Shown here piece after piece: positions 16,701-25,045 of a DNA stretch of 64,000 nt (positions are counted from its first letter, which is position 1; each line of letters begins with the position of its first letter). Source of the stretch: Algirhabdus cladophorae. GTDB taxonomy: Bacteria; Pseudomonadota; Alphaproteobacteria; Rhodobacterales; Rhodobacteraceae. The DNA lies in assembly GCF_044772865.1 (NCBI RefSeq), contig NZ_CP173029.1, positions 3,162,001-3,226,000 on the forward strand, given 5' to 3'. The translations under genes were made by a program, and so were the position numbers. The notes beneath the pieces are model-generated. The model ran no database searches, was not told the DNA's origin, and was given only the letters and a program-made list of their open reading frames with translations.

Positions 16701-17435
16701 GATAATCCCGCCGCCCACCGTGCAAAAACCGAAGGCCCCGCCCCACGCGTCTTTGGCTCAAAACCGGGGGCTTATGGTGCCGGCTTGCAAGCAATGATCG
16801 ACGAGCGTCTCTGGGCCGATAAATCCGATCTGGCACAGGCCTATCTGGAATGGGGCAGCTACGCTTATGGCGCAGGACAGGACGGCAAGCGCGACTTGGA
16901 CGGTTTCAAAACACGCCTCTCTCAAGCTGAGGCCGTTGTGCAAAACCAAGACAACCGCGAACACGACATTCTGGACAGCGACGACTACTATCAATTCGAG
17001 GGCGGCGCTGCGGCAGCGATCAGCACCCTTCAGGGACGCGACAGGCCGATCTATCACAACGACCATTCCCGTCCCGAACGCCCCCTGATCCGCACGCTGG
17101 ATGATGAAATGGCGCGGGTTGTGCGCTCCCGCGTGGTGAACCCCAAATGGATCGATGGCGTCAAACGGCATGGCTACAAAGGCGCTTTCGAAATTGCGGC
17201 AACTGTAGACTATATGTTCGCTTTTGCTGCCACGACCAATGCGGTCAAAGGGCATCATTTTGATCTGGTCGAAGCCGCCTTCATTGAAGATGACGAAACG
17301 CGAGAGTTCATTGGCGAGGTCAATCCGCCTGCGTTGCAAGAGATCGCGCAGCGGCTGCAAGAGGCCATCGACCGCGGGCTATGGACCCCACGATCAAACT
17401 CGGCACGCGCGCGCATCGAAGGCCTACTGCCCTAG
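13719..17435 (+). CDS. cobN: Cobaltochelatase subunit CobN
   Basis: The large subunit of the ATP-dependent aerobic cobaltochelatase, which with CobS and CobT inserts Co2+ into hydrogenobyrinic acid a,c-diamide. The 1238 residues match the family. Landmarks include LQPARGYNIDPTDTYHSPDLVPPH, HWGADAIVHMGKHGNLEWLPGK, RNFFSVDSRAVPTPTAW and DVTLRISGFFRDAFPQ. Residues about 488-505 (FFFQEILAPQAAATGGFKL region) look longer than I expect and coincide with a dispersed DNA element. CobS and CobT are not here. Start is the ATG at 13719; no strong ribosome site is seen. The stop overlaps the convergent lipoprotein gene by 4 bp. Confidence 0.95.
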   Translation: MHLLAATPGQIDDGSEPVDLGQTPADVIFISAADTELAALSEARQDMDAAPSLRLANMGHLQHPMSVDLHIEACASQSKLVIARVLGGSGYWRYGSEQYAAHMHAAGIPLALLPGDDKPDDDLRRLSTVSDADYDALWSYMIEGGPENATNFLHYAQFILGASDKPDPAKPLLRAGVYWPGAGLSDISTAQAAWTADAPVVPIIFYRALVQGAGLNPINRLTKTLLRAGLNPLPIFVASLKDPVSQATLDSLFAAAPPSVILNCTSFAVGSPHQGDDSPTNPLTMASANQSPIFQVVLSGSAEAAWEDNINGLSGRDIAMNVALPEVDGRILSRAISFKDEAYFDEATECAIASYRGRGDRIQFVTDLTAKWAKLRHTALKDRKVALILANYPNKDGRLANGVGLDTPAATIHVLNELTQAGYSTQNLPPDTQALMDQIMAGPTNWLTDRAQKTGGETLPLDIYKKHFDALPWDVKQQITDRWGQPEDDPFFFQEILAPQAAATGGFKLSIHSFGNVIVGLQPARGYNIDPTDTYHSPDLVPPHNYLAFYFWQRHHWGADAIVHMGKHGNLEWLPGKSVALSETCLPEAILGPMPHLYPFIVNDPGEGTQAKRRAQAVIVDHLTPPLTRAETYGPLRDLEALVDEYYEAAGVDPRRIDHLRREILSLTSTTGLAADVGMKGEDEDSDLAKLDEYLCELKEAQIRDGLHIFGQSPQGTLARDLAIALTRVPRSTTADKDASIIRAVADDLELDFDPLSAELGKPWTGPRPDALTTLTDDTWRTTGDTVERLELAAIQMVEGTLGPLGPKSAAVLQEIETTVTPTITACGPSEINGLLTGLNGQFVPPAPSGAPTRGRMDVLPTGRNFFSVDSRAVPTPTAWALGWKSANLLIEKHLQDHGDWPRSLLVTAWGTANMRTGGDDIAQVLALMGVKPTWDAANRRVTGFEVIPMGALGRPRVDVTLRISGFFRDAFPQLVALVDSAARAVMALDEAEGDNPAAHRAKTEGPAPRVFGSKPGAYGAGLQAMIDERLWADKSDLAQAYLEWGSYAYGAGQDGKRDLDGFKTRLSQAEAVVQNQDNREHDILDSDDYYQFEGGAAAAISTLQGRDRPIYHNDHSRPERPLIRTLDDEMARVVRSRVVNPKWIDGVKRHGYKGAFEIAATVDYMFAFAATTNAVKGHHFDLVEAAFIEDDETREFIGEVNPPALQEIAQRLQEAIDRGLWTPRSNSARARIEGLLP
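15188..15222. repeat. Dispersed 3'-end element, copy B, inside cobN
   Basis: CTTCTTTTTTC, then AAATACTC, then GCGCCGCAGGCAG: 28 of 35 positions match copy A at 7705-7739. Here the element is translated in the cobN frame as FFFQEILAPQAA between EDDP and the conserved FGNVIVGLQPARGY region. This suggests that a copy entered the gene in frame and was tolerated. Confidence 0.55.
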
Positions 17436-17833
17436 AAGCAGTCCAAATCGGTTAGAATTGTCGTCACTCCGTCGCGGGTGGCACTTTCTGGCGGCTTACA
17501 ATCCAAATCACGCGCGGCGGACGGTGCAGCATAGGTCAACTCCTTTGAGCAGGCCAAACGAGCACGCGCCATGACCTGATCGCCTTGCAAGCTGCCCTTG
17601 GCCACAGCACAGCCCGTGGTTGCCTCAATCGCAGCAACCATCTTTTGCGCCATGCCTTTGCGCGCAAAAGCCCATTCGGAATTGGTGCGCAGCACTTCGA
17701 CTGTATTCTCGCGACGGCGGACCGTAAAATCACTACCATCTATCGTGACCTGTTGCGCAGGGGCATTCATGAACCCAAGGCCACCCGTATCGCAGGCCCC
17801 AAGGGCAAGCACCAAGAACAAAGCATATCTCAT
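17432..17833 (-). CDS. Putative lipoprotein of unknown function
   Basis: A 133-residue protein with a short lipoprotein signal (MRYALFLVLALGAC, lipobox cysteine at 14). The mature part has several cysteines (CAVAK, RLACS, DLDCK, final DCF) that may pair in the periplasm. No domain recognised. It is convergent with cobN, sharing 4 bp at the stops, and divergent from cobO. Nothing links it to cobalamin beyond location. Confidence 0.7.
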   Translation of the reverse strand: MRYALFLVLALGACDTGGLGFMNAPAQQVTIDGSDFTVRRRENTVEVLRTNSEWAFARKGMAQKMVAAIEATTGCAVAKGSLQGDQVMARARLACSKELTYAAPSAARDLDCKPPESATRDGVTTILTDLDCF

Positions 17834-17934
17834 GCGCTAAATCTGCCTGAAACGTGGTTAAGAAACCCTTACGTTCTTGAACCTTTCCTGCACACGGCCC
17901 AAAGTGGTCCCAGCACCTAAAAGGGGAGAGATCC

Positions 17935-18543
17935 ATGTCCGAGGACACTGACCGCCACGCGATGAAAATGGCCAAGAAGAAAGCCGCCCGGGACAAGATC
18001 ATGGCGACCAAGACTGATAAGAAAGGTCTGATCATCGTCCACACGGGCAAGGGCAAAGGTAAATCCAGCGCTGCTTTTGGCATGATATTTCGCTGCATTG
18101 CTCATGATATGAAATGCGCTGTGGTGCAGTTCATCAAAGGCGGGATGAGCACGGGCGAACGTGATTTGATCCTTGGTAAGTTCAGCGAGACGTGCGCGTT
18201 TCACACAATGGGCGAAGGGTTCACTTGGGAAACGCAGGACAAATCCCGCGATACCGAAATGGCCCAAGCCGCGTGGGAAAAGGCCAAGGAACTGATCCGC
18301 GATCCTGCCAACACCATGGTCTTGCTCGACGAGATCAACATCGCCCTGCGCTATGACTACGTGGACATCAACGATGTGGTCACATTCTTGGTCGAAGAAA
18401 AGCCCGAGATGACCCATGTGGTCCTTACAGGCCGAAACGCCAAAGACGATTTGATCGAGATCGCAGATTTGGTCACTGAAATGGAACTGGTCAAACACCC
18501 CTTCCGTTCGGGCGTCAAAGCGCAGATCGGCGTCGAGTTCTAA
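17935..18543 (+). CDS. cobO: Corrinoid adenosyltransferase
   Basis: CobO/BtuR-type ATP:cob(I)alamin adenosyltransferase, 202 residues. It adds the 5'-deoxyadenosyl group to the reduced cobalt. The P-loop is VHTGKGKGKSSAAFG near residue 38; other family stretches are AVVQFIKGG, VLLDEINIALRYDY and VLTGRNAKDDLIE. A basic N-terminal extension (KMAKKKAARDK) is usual. A strong AAGGGGAGAG precedes the ATG. It stands about 500 bp from cobN with the lipoprotein gene between on the other strand, so it probably has its own promoter. Confidence 0.95.
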   Translation: MSEDTDRHAMKMAKKKAARDKIMATKTDKKGLIIVHTGKGKGKSSAAFGMIFRCIAHDMKCAVVQFIKGGMSTGERDLILGKFSETCAFHTMGEGFTWETQDKSRDTEMAQAAWEKAKELIRDPANTMVLLDEINIALRYDYVDINDVVTFLVEEKPEMTHVVLTGRNAKDDLIEIADLVTEMELVKHPFRSGVKAQIGVEF

Positions 18544-18552
18544 AGCCAGATT

Positions 18553-19881
18553 TCAAACTGGCGCGCATATCAGATCCAGCAAAGGCGCGATATCGTGCAC
18601 CTGTTCCAGCTGGCCGACCAGATCCTCGATCTGATTGGCCCGGGCCTGCCCAAGCAAAGGTACCGTGAAGCTATGGAACTTTGCACTGATCTCGGCATCT
18701 GACATAGGATTGTCCGGATCGCCTTTGGGGCGGTAATCGCGTGACGTTAGAACCTGTCCATCGCGCAGGGTCAGCACAACACGCGCCCAACGTTCGCCGT
18801 GCTCGGCGGCTGCATTGAAACCGGCGTCTTCGGTCAATTCTGTTGCTTTGGAAATTCGGCATATCTCGGCGTCGTCCAAAACCGCCGGGGCCAGTTCAGC
18901 CAGTCCCACCTGCCCGCGCACCAACATGGCCGCCACCGGAAACGCGATACCATAGGCAATATCATCGGCGGTTTGTGGATCTTGTCCCGCCAAACGGGTC
19001 GCATTGTGAAACGTCTTAATCTCGACTGATGCGATATTTGCAGCGTTCAATCCATGCTGGGTGCGCAAATCTGATGCAGCATCAATGGCGGGATGGGCCC
19101 AACGGCACACGGGGTAGGGTTTGTAATGTGTGCGCTCTATCTCCCAATCGCGTCCTAGGCCGTCCCAAAATTCAGGGGCTGCTTCAACGGTCAAAGCAGG
19201 CGCACCAGTAAAACCCGCCTGCGCCATATAAACGGCTGTCACGCCAGAAGGCGCCCCCCAGCCAACACCGTCACGCACCATCGTAGGGTGGTCAATGCAG
19301 CGCATCATCTGACTGCGCGGCCCATGATATTCTGCGATGCCCATAGCGTGACGCGTCGCATCGGGCGGCAATTCTAGCAATCGCGCGCCCATGGCTGCGA
19401 CCCCGATAGCCGTCCACGCGCCTGAGGTATGGTAATCGGAAAGCGTGGCATGCTGTGCCAATCCCGCGCGGTAGCCCACTTCATACCCCACGGCCATCGC
19501 CGCCATAAACTGGGAGCCATTTAGGCGAACACTTCCCCCAAATGCACAAAGTGCGGGAAACACAGCCGACCCTGCATGGCCCTTCACGGGCGAATGCCCA
19601 TCATGAGCATCCACTGCATCTATTGCAAAAGCCCCGGCAAATGCAGCACCCGCGGGTGAAACCGACGCCCCATCAAACATCAGCTGCGCCTTTGGCCCCG
19701 TGGCCCCGGCCTGCCAATGATCCTTGCTGTAGCGCGCAGTGATACGCCCCATTTGCGTCTGATAGCCTGCAGCAGCCACCCCAATCGTGTCCAAAACGCT
19801 GCGTTTCATAAGGTTCTGCACGGATGACGGCAAATCCGCCCATTGGATTTTATGGGCAAAAGTTACAGGAGTATGAACCAT
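18553..19881 (-). CDS. MmgE/PrpD family protein
   Basis: A 442-residue member of the MmgE/PrpD fold, which includes 2-methylcitrate dehydratase and cis-aconitate decarboxylase. Seen: DTIGVAAAGYQTQ near the start, AIDAVDAHDGHSPVKGHAGSAVFPA, VGYEVGYRAG, YHTSGAWTAIG and KPYPVCRWAHPAIDA. No methylcitrate-cycle genes (prpB, prpC) are nearby, so the substrate is open. A LysR-type regulator is divergently transcribed 244 bp away and may control it. The intervening A/T-rich region shows no distinct element to me. Confidence 0.85.
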   Translation of the reverse strand: MVHTPVTFAHKIQWADLPSSVQNLMKRSVLDTIGVAAAGYQTQMGRITARYSKDHWQAGATGPKAQLMFDGASVSPAGAAFAGAFAIDAVDAHDGHSPVKGHAGSAVFPALCAFGGSVRLNGSQFMAAMAVGYEVGYRAGLAQHATLSDYHTSGAWTAIGVAAMGARLLELPPDATRHAMGIAEYHGPRSQMMRCIDHPTMVRDGVGWGAPSGVTAVYMAQAGFTGAPALTVEAAPEFWDGLGRDWEIERTHYKPYPVCRWAHPAIDAASDLRTQHGLNAANIASVEIKTFHNATRLAGQDPQTADDIAYGIAFPVAAMLVRGQVGLAELAPAVLDDAEICRISKATELTEDAGFNAAAEHGERWARVVLTLRDGQVLTSRDYRPKGDPDNPMSDAEISAKFHSFTVPLLGQARANQIEDLVGQLEQVHDIAPLLDLICAPV

Positions 19882-20125
19882 TCAAACGCGTCCAATTTAA
19901 TTCAAATTCAATCCACCTTGCCAACAGCCACGCTCATCAAACAAGGAAAAGTTGGCTCAACCCCCTCTTTTTGCTTATATTTCTAGGAAATCCAAAAAAT
20001 TTCCGAACGTTTCCGTGCCGCAAACGATCCTCGCGAAAACCTTGGTATTGTCCGCGAGATGTCCCATTCCTGCCCAATTTGGCGACAATACAGATCCTCG
20101 AACAAGATTGTAGTTGAGGTAAAGA

Positions 20126-21031
20126 ATGGATCGCCTGACCGAAATGGAAGCCTTCGCCACCGTGGTGGATCAAGGTGGATTTACAGACGCCGCCAAGAAG
20201 ATGGGGATCTCAAAATCCGCTGTCTCCAAGCACGTCTCATCGCTGGAAGCACGTTTGGGCGCTCGGCTTTTGAACCGGACCACACGACGGGTCAGCCCTA
20301 CCGAAATTGGCCTTGCATATTATGACCGCGCCCGCCGTGTTCTCAACGATGCAGGCGAAGCGGATGCACTGGTCACATCGATGCAATCAGCGCCCTCTGG
20401 CCTGTTGCGGATCTCCGTTGCGACCGATTTTGGCGTCAATCACCTGTCACCTGTTTTGGGTGAGTTCCTGACGGAATTCCCCGACATCACAGTCAACATG
20501 GTCCTCAACAACCGGTACGTTGAACTCATCTCCGAAGGCTTTGATATGGCCGTGCGCATCGGTGAGCTAGAGGATAGCACCCTGCGGGCCCGAAAACTGA
20601 CCGAGACAACAAAGCGCATGATCGCCAGCCCAGCCTATTTTGAACAATATGGCCGCCCTGAAAAGATCGACGATCTGAACGAACACAAGCTGCTGCATTA
20701 TTCCAACCAATCCAGCGGCAATGTTTGGAAACTGACAGCACCCTCCGGTGAAAAGCGTCAAGTGCGCACCGCTGGCTGGCTTTCGGTGAACGATGGTCAA
20801 TCCCTCTTGAACGCCGCGCAATCCGGCCTTGGCATCGCCTATTTGCCAAGTTTCCTCTACGCTGACGCCCTCGAAAAAGGGTTGGTTGAGGAAGCCATGC
20901 CAGACCTGCCGGTTGAAAAACAAGGCATCTACGCCGTCTATCCGCCGGGCCGGTTCACCCAGCCCAAAGTGCGTGCCTTTATCGATTTCTTGGTCCACAG
21001 CTTTGCCGATAAAGGCCCAGAAGCGTGGTAA
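20126..21031 (+). CDS. LysR family transcriptional regulator
   Basis: A 301-residue LysR regulator: N-terminal winged helix-turn-helix (MDRLTEMEAFATVVDQGGFTDAAKKMGISKSAVSKHVSSLE), then the substrate-binding-like effector domain (LLRISVATDFGVNHLSPVLGEF onward). GVSP-type linker RRVSPTEIGLAYYDRA is typical of the CrgA-like subgroup. It is divergent from the MmgE/PrpD gene, the usual arrangement for a LysR target. A strong terminator follows. Confidence 0.9.
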   Translation: MDRLTEMEAFATVVDQGGFTDAAKKMGISKSAVSKHVSSLEARLGARLLNRTTRRVSPTEIGLAYYDRARRVLNDAGEADALVTSMQSAPSGLLRISVATDFGVNHLSPVLGEFLTEFPDITVNMVLNNRYVELISEGFDMAVRIGELEDSTLRARKLTETTKRMIASPAYFEQYGRPEKIDDLNEHKLLHYSNQSSGNVWKLTAPSGEKRQVRTAGWLSVNDGQSLLNAAQSGLGIAYLPSFLYADALEKGLVEEAMPDLPVEKQGIYAVYPPGRFTQPKVRAFIDFLVHSFADKGPEAW

Positions 21032-21071
21032 CCAAACTCTGAACAATTCCTCCCTGAGTTGTAACCAAACT

Positions 21072-21101
21072 GGCCTGTGAGCATGCTCGCAGGCCTTTTT
21101 T
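21072..21101 (+). terminator. Rho-independent terminator after the LysR gene
   Basis: GGCCTGTGAGC pairs with GCTCGCAGGCC (one G-T wobble) around a short loop and is followed by six T. It ends the LysR transcript and lies 5 bp from the stop of the convergent cdsA-like gene. Confidence 0.85.
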
Positions 21102-21105
21102 CTGT

Positions 21106-22041
21106 TCAGACGGCCCAGAAATACCGGACGGTATGGAAAAACAACGGGGCTGCAAAAATCACGCTGTCCAACCGGTCCACAAAGCCGCCATGGCCCGGCA
21201 CCAAATGCCCCCAGTCTTTGACCCCGCGGTCGCGTTTGATGGCCGTCATCACCATGTGGCCCCCCAACCCGCTAAGGCACAAAACCAGTGACACAAGGAA
21301 TGCTTGCCATGGCGCAAACGGGGTGATCCACCACAACAGCGTGCCCAGCAATAGCGCGCTGACAAAGCCGCCTGTAACGCCTTCCCAGGTTTTGCTGGCC
21401 TCAATATGCGGCACCACTTTGCGCCGCCCAACGAGCTTGGCAAAAAGGTAGTGCATCAGATCGTTGATTTGTACGACAGCCACCAAATAGACGATCAGCA
21501 ACACGTTGCCGCCTTCAAATCCGGGGATGTCTAACAATAGCAAAGCAGGCACATGGGAGGCGCAAAAAACGCAAATCATCAGGGCCCATTGGGTCTCGGC
21601 CACACGGATCAAAAAATCTTGGGTCGCCCCCCGCAGCACGGACACAACTGGCAAAATCAGGAAGGCGTAGACAGGGATAAAGATCGAATAGAGGCCATAC
21701 CAATCGATCCACAAAAGGTAATACTGGAAAGGCAAAACGAACACAAAGGCCAGCAGTAGCGCATAGTGATCAGCCCGCTTCTTTGTGGTCAGCGTCAAAA
21801 ATTCACGCAAAGCCGCAAAGGAAAGAGCGAGAAAAAGCAAAATAACACCGGTATGACCAACCAAAGAGGCCAGCCAAAACACAATCACCATCCCCCACCA
21901 AACGACCAGTGTGGCGTTGATGGTTTCGACCACATCGTTGGACCCATCCGGCGCAAACTGTTCGCGGACAAGGGCAGTGATTAGCGACAAGGCGATCAAA
22001 ATCGCAATCACGCTGCCCAAAATAGGATAAAGCGCGGTCAT
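21106..22041 (-). CDS. Phosphatidate cytidylyltransferase-like protein
   Basis: An integral membrane CdsA-family protein of 311 residues that makes CDP-diacylglycerol from phosphatidate and CTP. Multiple hydrophobic spans are followed by the family signature near the C-terminus: SKTWEGVTGG and IKRDRGVKDWGHLVPGHGGFVDRLDS. Its start overlaps the upstream plsC-like stop as ATGA, so the pair acts in order: acylation to phosphatidate, then activation. It is not in the canonical dxr-uppS context of housekeeping cdsA, so it is probably a second copy. Confidence 0.88.
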   Translation of the reverse strand: MTALYPILGSVIAILIALSLITALVREQFAPDGSNDVVETINATLVVWWGMVIVFWLASLVGHTGVILLFLALSFAALREFLTLTTKKRADHYALLLAFVFVLPFQYYLLWIDWYGLYSIFIPVYAFLILPVVSVLRGATQDFLIRVAETQWALMICVFCASHVPALLLLDIPGFEGGNVLLIVYLVAVVQINDLMHYLFAKLVGRRKVVPHIEASKTWEGVTGGFVSALLLGTLLWWITPFAPWQAFLVSLVLCLSGLGGHMVMTAIKRDRGVKDWGHLVPGHGGFVDRLDSVIFAAPLFFHTVRYFWAV

Positions 22042-22688
22042 GCCTCTGCCTCCGATCCGGGTTTCAGGGCCAAAAGGGCCTCAGACGCGCGGCTCAGAAA
22101 GACATCGCGCTCCTCATCAGGTTGCAAGTGCAACGGGGCCCCAAAGGTCACGGTACAGATCAAAGGGATCGGAATGACTTCGCCGCGCGGCATAACAGAG
22201 TTCAGGTTTTCCAACCACACGGGCACCAGATCAACATCCGGGCGGTGCGTCGCCAAATGGAACAAGCCCGTCTTGAACGGCAGCAACGCATCAGGCCCTT
22301 CGTTGCGGCGACCTTCGGGAAAAATAATCAGCGATGCGTCCTCGTCCAAGGCCGCAACCATCTTGGCCATAGGATCATCCGTGCGCACATCCGCACGTCG
22401 GTCAATGGTCACTGCGTTAAAGACATCGGTGATGACAAAGCCGCGCAGCTTTGATTTGAACCAATAGTCAGCAGCCGCCACAGGCCGGGTCTGGCGACGC
22501 ATGCGCGGCGGTAGTGCTGTCCAGATCAAAACGAAATCAGCATTACTGGTGTGATTGGCAAAATACACACGTTTTGCGGGAACAGGCTCAATCCCCAGCC
22601 AAAGCCCCCGCACAGCCGTCAGAAACCGTGCGAACAAAACGATCGCATTGCCTACAATAAACCCAGCAAACCGCCGAAAAATCGCCAT
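22038..22688 (-). CDS. 1-acyl-sn-glycerol-3-phosphate acyltransferase (PlsC-like)
   Basis: A 216-residue acyltransferase. The HxxxxD catalytic motif is NHTSNADF and the acceptor-binding motif is FPEGRRNEGPDALLPFKTG. An N-terminal hydrophobic segment (FAGFIVGNAIVLFARFL) should anchor it in the inner membrane. I chose the ATG at 22688 because GGGAGGGG lies 5 bp ahead; the frame stays open to 22820, but that part is Pro/Ala-rich and unlike the family. Four-base overlap with the cdsA-like gene downstream. Confidence 0.88.
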   Translation of the reverse strand: MAIFRRFAGFIVGNAIVLFARFLTAVRGLWLGIEPVPAKRVYFANHTSNADFVLIWTALPPRMRRQTRPVAAADYWFKSKLRGFVITDVFNAVTIDRRADVRTDDPMAKMVAALDEDASLIIFPEGRRNEGPDALLPFKTGLFHLATHRPDVDLVPVWLENLNSVMPRGEVIPIPLICTVTFGAPLHLQPDEERDVFLSRASEALLALKPGSEAEA

Positions 22689-22826
22689 GCCACCCCTCCC
22701 AAGGCTGCGCTCAGCATGACTTCCCGGGCTGGGCACGTCAATCAGGGCATCCTCTACGGCTTCTTCTTTGACAAAATATCCTTGGGCAGGTGCGGCACGC
22801 GGCCGGGGCAACGCCCCCAAACGCCG

Positions 22827-23774
22827 TTACTGAATAGAGGTCACAATGACTTCGACGCGCCGGTTTGCCTCGCGTCCCTCAGGCGTCAGGTTCGTGGCAA
22901 CGGGCGACAAATATCCCATGCCTTGTGCATCCAATTGACGACGCGGCACCCCAAACTCGGCGACCAGCCGTTCCAAAACAGAGGCTGCACGCTGTTTCGA
23001 CAAAGCTATGTTGCCGTCCAAAGCACCTTGGCTGTCCGTATGTCCCACCAAAGCAATTTTGCGATCCGGGTATTGGGCCAGATAATCCGCAAGATCCTGC
23101 AAAGACGCATAACTGCCCTCAGCCAATTGCGACGACCCTGTCTGGAACGCAAGATCCGCCAGTTCGGTAAACCCTACCGTGTCCAAAGCCTCGGCAATCG
23201 ATCCAGCCACTTTGGGCCGTTCTGCACGCACGACGTCCGCCTCAGCGGTCCCAAGGTTCACGGCATTCAGCCCAACAGAGGTAATTTGCACATGCCCCGC
23301 AAGGCCAGATGTGCTGACCATCAAGCTGATAGCCCCGTCGGCATTTTGGGCCGCAAGATAGCGAAAATCGCCCAAATCCACATGCATATCCGGCTCGGAA
23401 ATCACATCTTGGGCAAACCTGAAATCAAAACCACCGCAGGTTTGAGTGTCGCATTCAAAGACCACACCGTAGTCTTGCGCGATCAATTGCGTGCGCAGTG
23501 GATCAAGGATCTGTAGTGTGGTCAGGCCTTGGGCGTCAATGCGCCACGCTTGCTGGACTAAGGGGCCCGTGATCGGCGTCACTGGAGCCTCGGACGGGGT
23601 AAACGGCCCAACGGCCAGTAAAAAATCTGCGTTGGTCGAGGTTCGTTCTGTCGTCAACACAGCGTTCGCCGGCAGATCCAAAATGCCGCCCAGCGCCAAT
23701 CCAGCGCCGGCAAACCATGCAAGCGCAGATCGCCATATCCACATTTTAACGGTGTTGCCCATGATAATCGTCAT
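22827..23774 (-). CDS. OmpA family protein
   Basis: A 315-residue envelope protein: signal-like start (WIWRSALAWFAGAGLALGG), a middle domain of about 180 residues I do not recognise with a Cys pair (FECDTQTCGGF), and a C-terminal OmpA/MotB peptidoglycan-binding domain (LAFQTGSSQLAEGSYASL, VGHTDSQGALDGNIALSKQRA, EANRRVEV). It probably tethers the envelope to peptidoglycan. Starts at 23774, 23762 and 23744 are all possible; the first two overlap the upstream gene and no strong ribosome site separates them. Confidence 0.82.
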   Translation of the reverse strand: MTIIMGNTVKMWIWRSALAWFAGAGLALGGILDLPANAVLTTERTSTNADFLLAVGPFTPSEAPVTPITGPLVQQAWRIDAQGLTTLQILDPLRTQLIAQDYGVVFECDTQTCGGFDFRFAQDVISEPDMHVDLGDFRYLAAQNADGAISLMVSTSGLAGHVQITSVGLNAVNLGTAEADVVRAERPKVAGSIAEALDTVGFTELADLAFQTGSSQLAEGSYASLQDLADYLAQYPDRKIALVGHTDSQGALDGNIALSKQRAASVLERLVAEFGVPRRQLDAQGMGYLSPVATNLTPEGREANRRVEVIVTSIQ

Positions 23775-24315
23775 TGGGCTGCATCGCAGTGGCCGAAGCC
23801 ACGCGGTTGGTCATATTGAAAAAGCCTGCAACATTCACAATGTCCCAAATATCGCGATCCCCAAAGCCATGATCCCGCAGCCCCTGACGATCTGCCTCGG
23901 TGATTTTATGGCTGGCCACAGTGACGCTCTCAGCAAATTCGAGCATGGCCATAGTCCGGGCATCCAGATCAGCCGCACGAAAATTCATTACCATTAATTC
24001 ACCCAGCTTTGGATCACCGGACAATTCGCGCACAGCTGCCCCATGGGCAGTGAGGCAATAAAAACACTTGTTTACTGAACTGACGACCACTGCAATCATC
24101 TCGCGTTCCAGTTTGGTCAATCCCGATCCCGCCAGCATCAGATCATTGTAAAGGGCCGTGAACGCGTTCAGTTTATCGACATCAAAGGCATAGGCCTGAA
24201 GGACATTTGGGATCATTCCCAGTTTATCCTGACACACATCGAAATATTTTTGCGTGGCCTCAGGCAAAGGATCGACCGTGGGTAGGTCAAGGGCAGTGAC
24301 AGATTTGGTCATCAT
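23746..24315 (-). CDS. AhpD-like peroxidase-related enzyme
   Basis: A 189-residue all-helical carboxymuconolactone decarboxylase / AhpD superfamily protein. The active-site motif is KCFYCLTAHG, with C84, C87 and H91, the CxxC...H arrangement of alkylhydroperoxidases. ALDARTMAMLEFAESVT-like downstream helices (DLDARTMAMLEFA) fit the peroxidase-related subgroup. TTAGGACCAAT precedes the ATG at 24315. It lies in a dense minus-strand run between a GNAT gene and the OmpA-like gene. Confidence 0.85.
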   Translation of the reverse strand: MMTKSVTALDLPTVDPLPEATQKYFDVCQDKLGMIPNVLQAYAFDVDKLNAFTALYNDLMLAGSGLTKLEREMIAVVVSSVNKCFYCLTAHGAAVRELSGDPKLGELMVMNFRAADLDARTMAMLEFAESVTVASHKITEADRQGLRDHGFGDRDIWDIVNVAGFFNMTNRVASATAMQPNDDYHGQHR

Positions 24316-24322
24316 ATTGGTC

Positions 24323-25045
24323 CTAAGGTTCAGTGCGATAATGGTACCCGCCCACAGCCTGCATTCCAAGCCCACGGTACAGCCTATTCGCACCCTCGTT
24401 GGCAGTGGTGACCAAAACGGCCAGATCCGTGGCCCCCTGTGATCGGGCCCAATGGGCCGCAGAATACATCAGATCGCGGCCCAAACCGTGGCGGCGCAAG
24501 CGCGCAAGGACCTCCAACGCGTGTAGCATGGCGATGCCATCCTTGAGGGCGACAAAAGCCGTGCCTCCCGGGCTGTCTTTGGCCCGACCGAACAGCGCCG
24601 TTTTGGGCGTTGCAGCGCGGTCCATAACGGCCACACGCTCTGGTCCGATACCGCCTGCTTGCCAAATATCCAAACACACAGCCAGCGGCGGCCACATGGC
24701 AAACCCAGCCATACGCGGGGGTTTGGGCCACTCGCACCTGTCCAGCCCGACTGAATACAACGTGACAGGATCCTTGATGACCAAACCCTGCCCAGCAAGA
24801 GCAGTGTCCAAATCATCTTGGCCCTGCTGCACCATAAAGATCGGCGTTTGATCCATATCCCGCATCGCATCGCAAGCAGCTTTGATATCTGCCACTGTCG
24901 CTTCGGTCTGCAAGGTGGCTGCTGACACCCGCGATCCGCCCCCTGCGCCCCGCCGCAAAGTCCATGGACCATTGCGGTGAAACGCGGCTGCAGGCCAAGT
25001 TGCATCAATCGCGGCATAAAGGGTTTGCGCTGACGGGCTGCTCAC
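24323..25045 (-). CDS. GNAT family N-acetyltransferase
   Basis: A 240-residue protein with a poorly conserved N-terminal half and a GNAT C-terminal domain: MLHALEVLARLRRHGLGRDLMYSAAHWARSQGA supplies the acetyl-CoA loop (RRHGLG), and VTTANEGANRLYRGLGM is the last GNAT motif. Acceptor unknown. It overlaps the upstream molybdopterin-binding-like gene by 4 bp (ATGA) and ends 7 bp before the AhpD-like start. Confidence 0.85.
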   Translation of the reverse strand: MSSPSAQTLYAAIDATWPAAAFHRNGPWTLRRGAGGGSRVSAATLQTEATVADIKAACDAMRDMDQTPIFMVQQGQDDLDTALAGQGLVIKDPVTLYSVGLDRCEWPKPPRMAGFAMWPPLAVCLDIWQAGGIGPERVAVMDRAATPKTALFGRAKDSPGGTAFVALKDGIAMLHALEVLARLRRHGLGRDLMYSAAHWARSQGATDLAVLVTTANEGANRLYRGLGMQAVGGYHYRTEP